Assembly: GCA_001636815.1 (NCBI GenBank)
Contig: AZHD01000002.1
Coordinates: forward strand, 1,060,579-1,124,578
Reading direction: 5' to 3'
Origin: Niveomyces insectorum RCEF 264
Taxonomy: Eukaryota > Ascomycota > Sordariomycetes > Hypocreales > Cordycipitaceae
Length of the DNA: 64,000 nucleotides
Shown here piece after piece: positions 1-11,490 of this stretch. The number at the start of each line of letters is the position of its first letter. Positions within the stretch are counted from its first letter, which is position 1. The position numbers and the translations under genes are program-made. The notes beneath the pieces were generated by a model. The model did not search any database and was not told where the DNA came from. It worked only from the letters and a program-made list of their open reading frames with translations.

Positions 1-1521
1 CGTTGACGGCCAGCGTCTTGGGAATCACCAGCAGCGCCTGCGCAAACTCGCCAATGGCCAGCTGCTCGCGCGAGCCCACGGTGCCGGCGTACTCCTCGAG
101 GTAGATGTGCAGCGCCGTCTCCACGGCGCCGCCGCCGGGCACGATGCTGCCGCTCTCGAGCGTGCGCTTCACCGCCGACAGCGCGTCGTGCACGGACCGC
201 TCCATCTCGTCCAGCGAAAAGTCGTTGGGCCCGCGCAGCACGATCGACGCCGACGAGTGCACCTTGGGGTTCCGGATCAGGATGCACTCGTCGTCCGAGA
301 TGCGCTCCTGCGCGACCTCCTCGGCGTGGCCGAGGTACGACGCCTCGAAGCGCTCGTCGCCGTTGAGGTCCGACAGCGTGCTGAGCAGCGTGGCGCCCGT
401 CGCGCGCGCGATGCGCCGCAGGTCTTCCTTCTTGCAGCGCCGCACGGCCATGGCGCCGCGCTCGATGAACAGCTTCATGACGGTGTCGTCGATGCCCTTG
501 GTCGTCAGCACGACGTTGGCGCCCGCCTTGAGGATGAGCTCGACGCGCTCGAGCACCATGCCGGCCTCGCGCGCGCGGATCGCCTCGAGCTGCTGCGGGT
601 CGTCCACGGTGATCTGCACGCCCAGCTTCATGCGCTCCTTCTGCAGGTTCATGTCCAGCACGGCGATCTTGGCGTCCGGCACGCGCGTCCGCATCGCCTG
701 CGACGCCACCGTGCAGTTGAGCGCGTAGCCCTTGATGAGCAGCGACTCGCGCGCGCTCTTGCCGTGCGCCTTGAGGATGTTGACCGCCTTGACCGGGTAC
801 TTGGTCTCGCTGCGCGTGTTGGTGCTCTTGACCGCCTGCAGGCTGTCGACGACCATGTTGCCGAAGAAGTCCGAGTCGGACCCGATCAGCTTGCTCGACA
901 TGGACGTCTTGGCGATGTTGAGCAGCGAGTCGCGGCCCAGCTCCTCCACCTTGATGCTGATGTGCTCGTGCATGTACTTGACCGCCTCGCGCAGCGCCAG
1001 CCGGTAGCCCGTGATGATGGTCGTCGGGTGGATGCGGTTCTTCATCAGCTCGTTGGCGCGCCGCAGCAGCTCGGCCGCGATCAGCACCACCGACGTCGTC
1101 CCGTCGCCCACCTCCTTGTCCTGCTGCTGGGCCAGGTCCACCAAGATCTTGCCGGCGGGGTGCTCGACGTCGAGAAGCGCCAGGATGGTCGCGCCGTCGT
1201 TTGTTACCGTCACGTCCTAGAGGTGTCAGTCGTATTTTGTCAAAACAACAAATGGATAGGGGAAAAAACAGCACGTACACCAATGTCGTCCACCATCATC
1301 TTGTCCAGCCCGCTGGGCCCAAAGGAGCTTTTGACCACATTTGCAATGGCCTGTGTTGCCATGACTAGACCGACAGGTTAGCTCTAGTTTGCTCACATCA
1401 GACCAGTTTTACAAGCCCAACACGACTGCGTACCATTTTGGTCACGAATATCGGCCCCCGAGATTTTCTGGCCCCCTAAAAAAAGCGTGCCCGAACGGGT
1501 CTGCTCGAACATGGACGTCAT
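1..1521 (-). CDS. CCT1: T-complex protein 1 subunit alpha (CCT1), 3' part beyond the left edge
   Basis: Alpha subunit of the cytosolic chaperonin TRiC/CCT, which folds actin, tubulin and other proteins using ATP. Three exons are visible: 1434-1521, 1279-1364 and 1-1216 (continuing past base 1). They give 463 residues of an expected roughly 550-560. The N-terminus carries the subunit-specific GGQKISGADIRDQN stretch, followed by SFGPSGLDKM, the nucleotide-site TNDGATIL, and the chaperonin signature GDGTTSV. Further on, VVLTTKGIDD and a GGGAVE segment belong to the apical and equatorial domains. The start is the ATG at 1521; a second in-frame ATG follows three codons later and could also be used. 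The gene is head-to-head with prolyl-tRNA synthetase across about 670 bases. Nothing is broken in the visible part; truncation is only the window edge. Confidence 0.95.
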
Positions 1522-2188
1522 AGCGACGGCGGAGGGAGAGCAGGCACAACGAAGAAAAGACAGCAAGAAATGTCGTTCGTAAAAGTACTATACAGTTTCT
1601 GTTTATTTTCTTCTGCGTAGTCTCGTCTCTTGTCGTCTCGTTGTTTTGTTGTTCGCGTGTTGTGTCTGTGAGCTCCGAGTCGTCACCAAAACTGCCGGCC
1701 TTCGCTTTTTGGAGGCAGAAACTATTTTCGACACAATAGGGGAGCTAGTTCCAAGCTCTCCAGATTTCTTTCAGAAACGGAACATCAGTTGATCCACGCG
1801 GCGGGGCAGCATGCCGTTTTTTTGCGACGGTTTTCACACTAGCCACAATTAAAGCCACAGAGATAAGAGGGAGAAAATTTCCAGGGGACGGAACCGCCCA
1901 AACCGCCCCTCTATCAGTGCCCTGGGCGAGGCGACCAGGGGGGGTCTTTTTTTTATCGAAAAGTGCGGGGCGCGAACTTCAGGGAACGATATAAAACAGC
2001 CCCTGCCGTTTTTGGCGAAAGACATACCACAAGCGAAAGTCGCGATAGTTTTTGGGTGACTCACATACGGTATCTTAAGGCTGATGCCGCTCGGTATTTA
2101 CTTGTAGAAGGACGCATTATTTTCAAATTGATTTTCTTTTTCTTTTTTTCTTTTTTTCCCCTTGAACTTCCTTGAACTACTCCCGACC
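1522..2188. other. Shared upstream region of CCT1 and prolyl-tRNA synthetase
   Basis: A 667-base head-to-head intergenic region. It holds T-rich tracts, and a pyrimidine run sits directly in front of the synthetase start (about 2125-2165). I see no RNA gene or credible small ORF. One TATAAAA lies at 1990-1996. Confidence 0.7.
1990..1996 (+). promoter_or_regulatory. Possible TATA box of prolyl-tRNA synthetase
   Basis: TATAAAA on the plus strand, 193 bases upstream of the ATG at 2189. The distance would imply a 5' leader of about 150 bases. Position and sequence are the only support. Confidence 0.3.
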
Positions 2189-3927
2189 ATGGAGGAAGCA
2201 AAAGAACCGTCCAAGAGCGCCCTCAAAAAGGCCGAGAAGGCGGCAAAGATGGCCCAGGCCAAGGCCGACAAGGCGGCCAAGGCGGCCAAGTCCGCGACGG
2301 TGGCCATTGTCGGCGGCAAGAAGACCGACGACATCATCGGCATCACCGTCAGCAAGGCCGACCACTTTGCCCAGTGGTACCAGGAGGTCGTGCTCAAGGC
2401 CGAGATGATCGACTACTACAACGAGATCGCCGGCTTCTACATCCTGCGCCCGCCTGCCATGTACGTCTGGAACGTCATCCGCAAGTGGTTCCAGGCGCGC
2501 ATCGAGGCCATGGGCGTCGAGGAGACGAGCTTCCCCATGTTCCTGTCGTCCAAGTCGCTGGAGAAGGAGAAGGACCACGTCGAGGGCTTTGCGCCCGAGC
2601 TGGCCTGGGTGACAAAAGCGTGGGTTTTTTTTGTGTGTCTTGTTTCTTTCGTCTTTTCTTCCTCTCGCTAACGGCTGCCTCCAGCGGCGACAAAGACCTG
2701 GAGGTCCCCGTGGCCGTCCGCCCCACCTCCGAAGCCGTCATGTACCCCTACTACGCCAAATGGATCCGCAGCCACCGCGACCTGCCCTTCCGCCTCAACC
2801 AGTGGAACTCGGTCGTCCGCTGGGAGGCGAAACAGACGACGCCGTTCCTGCGCGCCCGCGAGTTTCTCTGGCAGGAGGGCCACACCGCCCACCTGACCGA
2901 GGCCCTCGCCGGCGAGGAGGTCCTCGCCATCCTCGAGCTGTACGCGGGCGTCTACGAGCAGCTGCTCGCCGTCCCCGTCGTGCGGGGCCGCAAGACGGAA
3001 AACGAAAAGTTCGCCGGCGGCTACTACACGACCACGGTCGAGGGCTACATCCCCAGCAACGGCCGCGGCATCCAGGGCGCCACGTCGCACTGCCTCGGCC
3101 AGAACTTTAGCAAGATGTTCGACATCACCGTCGAGGACCCGCAGCAGCGGGGCCAGCACCTGCACGTGTGGCAGAACTCGTGGGGCCTGTCGACGCGCGT
3201 CATCGGCGTCATGGTCATGGTGCACGGCGACGACAAGGGCCTCGTGCTGCCCCCGCGCATCGCCAAAATCCAGGCCATCCTGATCCCCGTCGGCCTGACC
3301 GCCAAGATGACCGCCGACGAGAAGGCGGCGCACGTGGCCCGTTGCGACGATCTCGTCGCGCAGATCCAGGCCGCGGGCGTGCGCGCCGAGGTGGACGTGC
3401 GCGAGGGGTACACGCCGGCGTGGAAGTTCAACGACTGGGAGCTCAAGGGCGTGCCGCTGCGGCTCGAGTTCGGGCCCAAGGACGCCGCCCAGGACGTCAT
3501 CAGCTACGCGCGCCGCGACACGGGCGACAAGGGCACGGTGCCGCTGGCCGACCTGGCCGCGCAGATCCCGGCGCTGCTCGAGACCATCCAACAGGCCATG
3601 TACGACAAGGCCGACACCGCCTTCCGGGAGCACCGCCTCGTGCTCACGGACTGGAGCAAGGTGGTGCCGGCGCTCGACGCCAAGAACGTGGTCCTCATCC
3701 CGCACTGCCTCGACGGCGTGTGCGAGGACCGCATCAAGGACCTCACCAAGAGCGACGAGGTCGTCGAAGGCCCCGACGGCCAAAAGGCGCCCTCCATGGG
3801 CATGAAGAGCTTGTGCATTCCCTTTGAGCAACCCAAGGAGCCCATCGTCAAGGGCGTGACCAAGTGCCTGAGCCCGGAGTGCAACCGTGATGCCGGCAGT
3901 TGGGTCATGTTCGGGCGCAGCTACTGA
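2189..3927 (+). CDS. Prolyl-tRNA synthetase, cytosolic (eukaryote/archaeal type)
   Basis: Charges tRNA-Pro with proline for cytosolic translation. Exons 2189-2619 and 2685-3927 give 557 residues; the 65-base intron begins GTGGGT and ends CCAG. Class II synthetase motifs are in order: motif 1 around GFYILRPPAMYVW, motif 2 around FRLNQWNSVVRWE, and the HGDDKGLVLPP motif 3 region. An anticodon-binding domain and the type-specific C-terminal zinc-binding-like region follow, with KCLSPECN and a final GRSY typical of the eukaryotic/archaeal form. The first roughly 45 residues are Lys/Ala-rich and look helical. There is no N-terminal editing-like domain, so the protein is shorter than the S. cerevisiae enzyme (688 residues). 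Identity is secure from motif order; the Lys-rich tail's tRNA-binding role is inferred. Confidence 0.95.
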
Positions 3928-4205
3928 AGGAAACAAGAGTCGAGTATTTTTCGTGTTTTATCTTTTTATTTTTTCCCTCTCTATCTACATAAAAGTGGCA
4001 TTTTGTGCGCACAATGGTTCAGCGAGTTTTTAACGTCCGCGGGAGTAAGGCAAGGTCCGGTGAGTTTAGGGAGAGGTCGGATGTATAACGAGCAAAGAAA
4101 ATGAGATATCGTGCAGATGCACAAAACAACAAAAGGCCAAGGCTTTGGCATGAGCAAACGTGATCCTTTATTGCCACTGCTTTGTTCGACGTCCCTATTC
4201 CATTG

Positions 4206-6737
4206 CTAGAAACCGCCCACACCTCGCACACGTTCGATGGCCCCGACAATGCCTTTGGCCCAGCTAAACGGGCCGGGGTCGACGCCCAAGGTCCCTTCGG
4301 CTTCGCGGCCGTCGCAGTCACGCCAGTTGCCTTCCTTTATGTCGAGCTCGCCGTACAGATGGGTGTTTTGGTTGCGGCGCAGGCCGTCGATCCAGGCGCG
4401 ACACACATCGGCGCTTTCCAGCATGACGTTGATTTCCTGGCTGTGGTACCAGCTCTGGGTGTCTTGGTTGCCGTTGCCCATGATGCCGATGGTCTCGTCG
4501 ACAATCATGAGCTTGATGTGGCAGTCGCGCTGCTTTTTGCTCTGCGTAATCGGCCGCGTCTGGTCCTTGGCGACGTACCAGAAATAGTGCAGATGCTTGC
4601 GGCCATTGTCCGAGAGCGATGCGTACAGTTGATGCGCAATCATTTCGTTTGTGCCGCCTTGTCTTGGCAGAAGTTCGCCCTACAAGTAAGTACGCAAAAC
4701 AACAAAAGTCAGCGACGTTTCCTTCGTACAATTGTTTCTTGTCCCTTCTGTCTTGATTGGTTCCCTACCGCATCGTTGTAGCCAAGACAGATGTAGCAGA
4801 TGACGTCGAGGCCCCGTTCACAGGCTTCACGAATGGCCGGGATCAATGGCTCGGCGTTCAATGTGGGCGTCTGAATGAAGACGTTTTTGCGCGCATTGCG
4901 TAACGCAGAGAGCCACGCTGCGTTCTGCGGCTGGACAACCGAGTAATGGGTCGGTGGACCGTATGGCGGCCGGTTGACCATGGCGATGGGAAACGGCTCA
5001 TGCGCCGCGCACGGAATGTACGGCGTCATTTCGTCGCCTTCGGTCGGATCGGGCAGAGCCTCGCCCTTGAGGTGGTTTACGCTGTGGTTCAACAGCCGCG
5101 TGATGGCTTCCAGTTGCGTCTCGCCCGGCTTCGGCAGCACAGATGCCTGGACGCGGGCCACCTCGCCAGCAATGTCCGCGTCGTACTGTGGGTCTTGCGC
5201 CGTGCTTTGCGGAAGCTGGTCCTGCGGCTGGATCGGCTGATGAATGGAGGCCTGTGGAAGGGGTTGCCGCCCGCTGTCGAGAAACGCTTTGGTCATGGGA
5301 TCGGGCCCGTTGGGCACATTTGGTCGTGGTACCAACTTTCCTTCCGGCTCGCGCCCCTTGGCGTTGTCGCCTTCCGAGTGCGCCGCTACCGTCACCGTGT
5401 CGGCCGTGGTTGCGCCGCCGCCGCCGCCGTCGCTGCCGCGGCTCCCGCCGGTGACTTTTGACGGGTGAGGGTGAAGCGCACTGGCTGTCGTTGTCGGCCC
5501 GGTGACAATGTCGGCGCGGTGCACGTCGCTGCTCTCGCGTGGCCCACTGACCGCGGTCACGTCGCCAGGCTGACGCACCTCCGGGGCATGCGAACTCGTT
5601 CCAACGGCTGGCGATGCGTCCGGCGCCTGTTCGGCTCCGTCACCACCCTGCACGGTGGTCGGTGGTCTCGGCACGGGCGTGCCCGAGGGATAGCCGCCGC
5701 TGGCGGCTGGCGTGTTGTGTGTTGGTAGCGGTGGGTTGAGCTTTCCGTGCCACGAGATCAGAGCCATGTCGTAGAAGGAATCGACGATGGGACCCTCAAA
5801 ATGGACCATCATCTCGAAGTTGTCGTTGTCCTGGATGTTGTTGCTCTGCAGGAGGGCGATTTTCCGGTCCACGACCATGTACTTTGAGTGGAACGTGCCG
5901 ACGAGAGGCTGGTGGTAGTTCACGACCTGCAAGTCGATGTGCGGAATCTCGTTCGGCGCTGGTAGCCTCACGTTGGGGCCGGTGTATTCGCTCTCGCTGA
6001 CAAAATAGTGCGGGCTCAGCACCTGCCGCGCGCTGCCCCGGTCGTAGATGATCTTCACGACGACGCGGGTGCCACGCTCGCCGGCGCGGCGACTGAGTTC
6101 ACGCAAGGCGTTGGTTAGGTAGCGAGACGCCACACTGTCTTGCCAGTAGTTCGTCGCCAGAAAGACCTCCTTGTCGGCGCGAACAATGACATTGGCCATG
6201 TGTCTTGCGATGTCAGGGATGCTAGCATTCGTTAGCAGAGGGCATAGAAACCCGCGATAAGGCAGAAGATACAGCGAATCCACGGTTCCTTACGTCGAGA
6301 TCACTGTGAGAGGCGCCACGCCGCAGCTGCCCAACAGCGGTGGACTGACCATGGCCCGGTCTGGATGCGATTCCACCACAGCGAGGACATCGCGGTAAAT
6401 CTGAAGCTGTCAGCCCTGTGTCGAGAACGACCAAAAAAAAACAAAACAAAAACAAGGAAAAGACAAAGATGCGCACCTTGAGGAACAGCTCGCTCGGTTT
6501 CGTGGGTCCCCATTTTCCGCACTTTTCTGCGCGCTCCAGGTCGGCCTTGGCGTTGGCCGTGTCGCGGCGGTCGGCGCTGCGGCGGTAGTGTCCGTACAGT
6601 CTCTGCCAAGCCTCACCGGGCGCCAAGCCGGGATCGGCTGCCAAGAGCGCGGAAACGCTGTCGGTCGAGGTGCAGAGCTTGACAATGTCGTCGCCGAGCG
6701 GCCGATTTTTCAAGATGCTGTAGTCTTTGGAAGCCAT
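4206..6737 (-). CDS. Phospholipase-D-superfamily protein with two HKD motifs
   Basis: Exons 6477-6737, 6294-6400, 4769-6221 and 4206-4679 join in frame to 764 residues. Two intact HxKxxxxD motifs mark the PLD superfamily: HSKYMVVD (His about 234) followed by a QSNN box, and HIKLMIVD (His about 661) followed by GNGNQD. Two such motifs form one active site that hydrolyses or transfers phosphodiester bonds. Between the halves lies a long Pro/Ser/Thr/Gly-rich linker (roughly residues 275-450), so the motifs are about 427 residues apart. No signal peptide or transmembrane segment is evident. The start is the first ATG in frame. Substrate is unknown: phospholipid, cardiolipin and nuclease roles all occur in this superfamily. 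The gene is tail-to-tail with prolyl-tRNA synthetase. Confidence 0.85.
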
Positions 6738-7596
6738 TGGAGACAAGGAAGGGCGAGACGGGCTTTAACAAAACTGGAGATGAGAAGAAGGACAACCCAA
6801 GAAAAAACGAAACAAGATACTGGAATAAGAATAATGGGATGTTGACGGAGGGCAAAGACGAACGTCCAAAAATGAAGCCGGAATAGGGAGAATATCCAAT
6901 GCCAGAAACAGATACTTGAATGACTTACGTTTTGGGACGGAGTTGAGAGGAACAAAGATACTGCTACTTTATGTATGTACGTACGTCGTAGGTTGACAGA
7001 CGGTAAGGGCAGCAGGTGCGACCCGCGACCCTACGTCACCCCGGCATCAAGCGCTTTTGCTGGGAAGGCACCGGCCACAAGGGAATGGCAAGCGCGAGCT
7101 GGCACCATGGATGCAAGATATTGTGGTTGATTGGCTACGGTTCAAAAGGTAGTTGAGAAAGAGCGACCGGCATGAACGACAATGAGGCTCATTTCCTGCT
7201 TTTATAAAACTAAGCACTTTTGCGCGCAATACCTGTATCGGCGCAATGTAGAACAAACTCGTGTTATGACGTCAGCCGGCGCGCAGCTTTGTAGTGCTTT
7301 GTTTAGCAGCCAACCAAATCACATTCTTCGCGTTGGGGCTCCTGGCTCTTTCGATTGCAACAGCCTTCTCTACGTTTCGCGAATGCGAAATACTTTGTGC
7401 GACTATTCCGGTGAGCAAAAATGGTACGCATTGCAGTAACAGTATCCAAAAGAGAAATAAAAGAAAAATGAAATCTGCCAAAAAAAAAAAAAAAACGCTT
7501 CAGCAAAACACAAGCGTCGTGAGAGATAAAGAGGGCCCAGGCTTTTCGTTTCATCGGAGACCGCCGCTCGTGCTACTGTTGCAGTGCGAAGCCACC
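6738..7596. other. Intergenic region upstream of the PLD-like gene
   Basis: An 859-base gap between two minus-strand genes. It carries the PLD-like gene's upstream sequence and the aminopeptidase 3' flank. A run of A residues lies near 7480-7495. No gene or RNA is recognised. Confidence 0.7.
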
Positions 7597-8937
7597 TCAC
7601 AGTTCGCCCATCTCCGGCGCTTCTTTCTCCGCCGCCGCCGCCGCCGCCTCCTGGGCGAGCGCGTCAAAGTCGGCAAACGCCAGCTCGTACGCGAACCCCA
7701 GCGTCATGCGTGCGTGCTGCAGCATGTGGTCAAACGACAGGTACTCGATCTTGTCCTCGGTCGTGTGGATGTGGTCGTCGCTCAGCTCAAAGGCCGACTC
7801 GATGACAAAGGCCGAGGCGTAGCCCGCCTTGGACGCCGACGCGTGGTCCGAGCACGCGTAGCCGCACTTGGTCTCGACGTAGGGGATCGCGCAGTAGGCC
7901 GAGATCACCTGCTTGACAAACGCCGTCAGCGCCGGGTCGACGTAGTCGACGATGACGCCGACGCTCTCGGCCTGGCCCGCGTCGAGCGTGCGCTGCACGA
8001 AGCCCGTCATGTCCTGCTGCAGCATGGCGCGCACGTCGCGGCCGGCCGCCGCGTACGCGCTGAACAGCGCCTGCGAGCCCAGCAGGCCGCCCTCCTCGGC
8101 GCTGTACCAGTGGAACTCGAGCGTGTTGGGCGCCTGGCCCGTGCGCACATCGTCGTCCTGCAGGAGTCCGCGCAGGGCCTCGAGGATGGTGACGGTGCCG
8201 CTGCCGTCGTCGTCGGCGCCCGGCGCTGCCAGCAGCGAGGGCAGAAAGAGGTTGATCGAGTCCTGGTGAGCGCCGACCACGATGGTGCGGTTGGTGCGCC
8301 CCGGGATGCGGGCGACGACCGAGTTTTGGCCCCATGGGTGCGTAAAGGGTGTGACGGTGATCCCGTGGTCCGAGGCACCGACGCCGCCGCCGGCGGCAGC
8401 GGCGGCGTCGTCGACGGTCTTCTGGACCTGCGCCAGCAGCCACTCGGACGACTGGCGGCCGTAGTCGGACTTGTAGTAGCGCGTGTGGAAGCCCGTAAAG
8501 ACTTCGAGGTGGGCCTTCATCGGGGCCGTGGCGAGCTGCGCCAGCAAGGGCTCCACGACGTCCTGGTGGGTGACGTTGTTCGGGAAGACGCGCGGCGCCG
8601 AAGACGACCGCAGCGAGCGAGCGTTCTTCGCGCCGAGGTCGCGGTGGTCGGTAATGTCCATGAAACGGAGACCGTTCTGTGGTTCGGTTTGGATAATTAG
8701 CGCAAGAAACAGAGCAAGGCAAACGAAAAAGAAAAAACGTGGAGACGGACGCACCCTTCGCAGCTCCCATTTCTGCTCCTCCGTCACCCAGAACGCGTTA
8801 CCGGGCGCCAACTCGACCAGAAAGAGCTCGGAAGCCGAGGCCTCCGGGTGCCTTTGCACCGTGCCGGCCTCGGTCGGGTCGACGAAGCGCCCGGCCACCG
8901 CCGGCAGCAGCAGGGCGAGAGACGCGGCGAATTTCAT
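7597..8937 (-). CDS. Secreted leucine aminopeptidase, peptidase family M28
   Basis: Zinc exopeptidase that removes N-terminal residues from peptides outside the cell. Exons 8755-8937 and 7597-8676 give 420 residues. A signal peptide (about residues 1-16, ending AVAG) and a pro-region precede the catalytic domain. M28 metal-binding motifs are visible in order: AHQDS, GADDDGSG, WYSAEEGG, QQDMTGF and the late DDHIHTTED. It resembles fungal Lap1. The 78-base intron (8677-8754) is a multiple of three with no stop codon, so unspliced RNA stays open and would insert a Phe/Leu-rich segment between pro-region and enzyme. Spliced product fits the family best. The acidic/Ala-rich C-terminus (EKEAPEMGEL) is unusual but short. 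Confidence 0.92.
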   Translation of the reverse strand: MKFAASLALLLPAVAGRFVDPTEAGTVQRHPEASASELFLVELAPGNAFWVTEEQKWELRRVRPSPRFFFFVCLALFLALIIQTEPQNGLRFMDITDHRDLGAKNARSLRSSSAPRVFPNNVTHQDVVEPLLAQLATAPMKAHLEVFTGFHTRYYKSDYGRQSSEWLLAQVQKTVDDAAAAAGGGVGASDHGITVTPFTHPWGQNSVVARIPGRTNRTIVVGAHQDSINLFLPSLLAAPGADDDGSGTVTILEALRGLLQDDDVRTGQAPNTLEFHWYSAEEGGLLGSQALFSAYAAAGRDVRAMLQQDMTGFVQRTLDAGQAESVGVIVDYVDPALTAFVKQVISAYCAIPYVETKCGYACSDHASASKAGYASAFVIESAFELSDDHIHTTEDKIEYLSFDHMLQHARMTLGFAYELAFADFDALAQEAAAAAAEKEAPEMGEL

Positions 8938-9559
8938 GGTCGGATAAAGTATTGTGTAGCAGGATTTCGGAGCGTTGTGAAAGAAACCGGTAGGGGCGTC
9001 GGTTTCTTTTCGTTGTTGGTCAAAGCAAATGGGAGGTTGTCATGGACAAAGAGCACGGGACATACGACTCAGGCAGCCGTGATATGCGCAGCGGATACAC
9101 ATACGCTAAGTGGGTACGGTAGCGCTGTGCCTCCCACCAGTCGGGGGTGGCGGGGGGTTTCATGTCTGCGAGCCAAACAGGTGCCACTATAAAAGTATGA
9201 CTAATACAAAGTTTTAGTACAGATGAATGCATAAAGTTCACGGCCCTTTCTTCTCTTCCTAAATATTTTTGAAGTATTTTTTGTATTTTTTGTACTTTTT
9301 TAATTTTCTACGTGTATGGTTTAATCTCTGATCTCTACGTGTGTGTACCGTACGTGTTGTGCCAGGTTCGCTGTATCCAGTACAAAAACATGCGCTCAAG
9401 CGTCGATGCTGTTGTTCTCCTAGAAGTCGTCTATGTTGTAGGGCATATGTCGTGCTAGTGCTGCGTGTAGTTCTCCCCTTCTTTCTCTTCTTTCTGTCCC
9501 ATTCGTTGTTGTTGTTTCTGTTGCAGTTATTCGTCATCGTCGGCGTCGTCTCCGTTCCC
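8938..9559. other. Intergenic region between AFG1 and the aminopeptidase
   Basis: A 622-base gap holding the aminopeptidase upstream region and the AFG1 3' flank. It is T-rich around 9255-9305. No gene or structured RNA recognised. Confidence 0.7.
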
Positions 9560-11490
9560 TCACATGCTGTCCTCCATCTGCCGGCTACGCGTCTTTTTCC
9601 AGTTGTCGTGCTCCGGCTTGCCGCCTTGGTGCTCCAGGCCCATGCCGCGCTCCACCCACTCGCGGCTGCCCATCTGCGTCAGGCGCGACAGCGCACGCCC
9701 AAAGGCAAAGGCCTCCTCCTCGCCCGTGAACAGGTTCGAGTGCTTCAGCTGCGCCATCATGTTGTGGCCCTCCATGCTGTCCACGAGCTGGTGCAGCGCG
9801 TCGTCGATCTCGTCGGTCGTGGCGGGCTTGTCGGCGGCGGCGGCCGTGGCGGGTTTTCCGTCACCGCGTTCTGCCAGGGATTCCCGGATCTCGTCCCGGG
9901 ACACAAACAGCTCGTTGAGCGGCACCGCCGTCGTCAGCACGAGCTTGGCCTGCGCCTCGTAGACGGCGTCCACAAAGGTGATGAACCGCCGCGCCAGGTC
10001 GCGCTGGCGGTGCGTCATGCCGGGCACGTCCGTGACGACAAACGCGTCGTACGCGCGCACGAGCGCGAGGTAGTCGGCCGCCGACAGCGGCTGGCCGATC
10101 AGCTCGTCAAAGGTGAACCAGGCGCAGCGGCCGCTGACGCGCGGCACGTGGATGGTGCGGCCCCAGACGGACTGCTCCTCGGCGTGCGGCTCCGGGGCGG
10201 CCGGGTCGCCCAGGAAGCGGAACCACTTCGCGGCGTGCGCGGCCGCGTGGCGGTCGAGCGGGTGGTGGTAGACGCCCGAGGGCGGGCGCGGGATCTTGCG
10301 GTAGTCGGTGGGCGAGTCGAGGTTGATGACGTGCAGGCGGCGCTTGAGCAGCTCGATGGCGGGCAGGAACGACTGGCGCTGGACGCCGTTCTTGTACAGC
10401 TCGTCGGGCGGGCGGTTCGACGTCGTGACGAGCACGACGCCGTGGGCCATGAGGGCCTCGAGCAGGCGCCGCAGGATCATGGCGTCGGCGACGTCGGTGC
10501 ACTGGAACTCGTCGAAGCAGAGCACGTTGCCCTGCTCGGCAATGGCGGCGGCCACAAAGGGCACGCCGTCGATGTCGTTGCCGTAGCGCAGCTTCATCTG
10601 GTGCAGGCGCTTGTGCACGTCCTGCATGAAGTTGTGGAAGTGGATGCGCGTCTTGGACCGCACCGTGTGGGGGAGCGTGTCGTAAAACAGGTCCATCAGC
10701 ATTGTCTTGCCGCTGCCGACGTCGCCGTAGAGATACAGGCCGCGCGGTAGATTCTCGGGGATCTTGCCGATGGCCGCCTTGCCTCCCTTGCCGCCGCTGC
10801 CGCCACCCCCGAACAAGGAGCTCAGCAGCGACTTGGGCTGCGGCGTGAGGCTCGCAATGTCCGGCTGCACGACGGGGGGCGCATCATAGTGGCACAGCTC
10901 GTCGTGCATGTTCTGTAGACGTTCTATAATGCCTACGCTGTGTCAGCGAGGTTCCCGGTATTGTCCGCATTCCCGCTGGGTTGCCCCAATTCTGAAATAT
11001 TCGCGTACCTCGTTGGTGCTCATCGTTGCGCAACAAACCGGCCTTGACGCGCCGGTCGTATTCCTGCAGCGGCCCCAATCCGTCACCCTTCGCTTTGACT
11101 ACCACGCATCACTTCGTCAGTAAATACCATTTTCTCCTCTCGCCCACGGAGGGAGCCCTGCCATATTTTTGTTTTTCTTTCCCAAAAGCACTCACCGCCG
11201 GTCTTTTCGCTCGCCGCCGCAATGCTGGCATAGGTTCTACCCTGTGGTATCGCAGACGGCGGCAATGGAGAGGCCGCGGCGGCTGCCGGTCGGGTCGGCG
11301 CGTGGTAGGCCTTCGTCTGGAGACATCGGACGCAGACTGGTGTGGTCGTCGGGAGGAGGAGCGCCGGCGGCGGTTGCGATACTTGGTATACGCGTCGCCG
11401 CTGCGGTGGTGTCTGGCTGGCAAAGCCGCGGCGCACGGCCGGGTAGAAGGAGGATGGGGAGGACGATCGTGAAGCCGAGCGAGCGATCAT
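9560..11490 (-). CDS. AFG1: AFG1-family mitochondrial AAA-type ATPase
   Basis: Inner-membrane-associated ATPase of the AFG1/LACE1 family, linked in yeast and animals to mitochondrial protein quality control. Exons 11196-11490, 11009-11098 and 9560-10932 join in frame to 585 residues. The N-terminus is rich in Arg and Ser with no acids (MIARSASRSSS...), as expected for a mitochondrial presequence. The family-typical GPLQEYDRRV segment follows. Walker A is GDVGSGKTMLMD and Walker B is VLCFDEFQCTDVADA, then TSNRPPDELYKNG (sensor 1 region). Two internal low-complexity inserts (Gly/Lys-rich before Walker A, Ala-rich late) look lineage-specific. Start chosen as the ATG that supplies the presequence; splice phases agree at every junction. 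Confidence 0.93.

Noticed and set aside
107..1381. Long plus-strand ORF opposite CCT1
   Set aside because: It is the antisense shadow of the GC-rich CCT1 exons; the product is Arg/Val/Ala/His-rich with no family motif, while the minus strand gives an unmistakable chaperonin subunit.
7294..8700. 468-codon plus-strand ORF opposite the aminopeptidase
   Set aside because: Shadow of a GC-rich gene; low-complexity Arg/Val/Ala/Leu product.
9050..9190. Possible dispersed 5S rRNA gene (an ACATACGAC-like start near 9058)
   Set aside because: The following bases do not match the 5S consensus beyond the first nine, and there is no matching 3' strand.
9341..10750. 469-codon plus-strand ORF opposite AFG1
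   Set aside because: Shadow ORF; AFG1 on the minus strand has Walker motifs and consistent splice phases.
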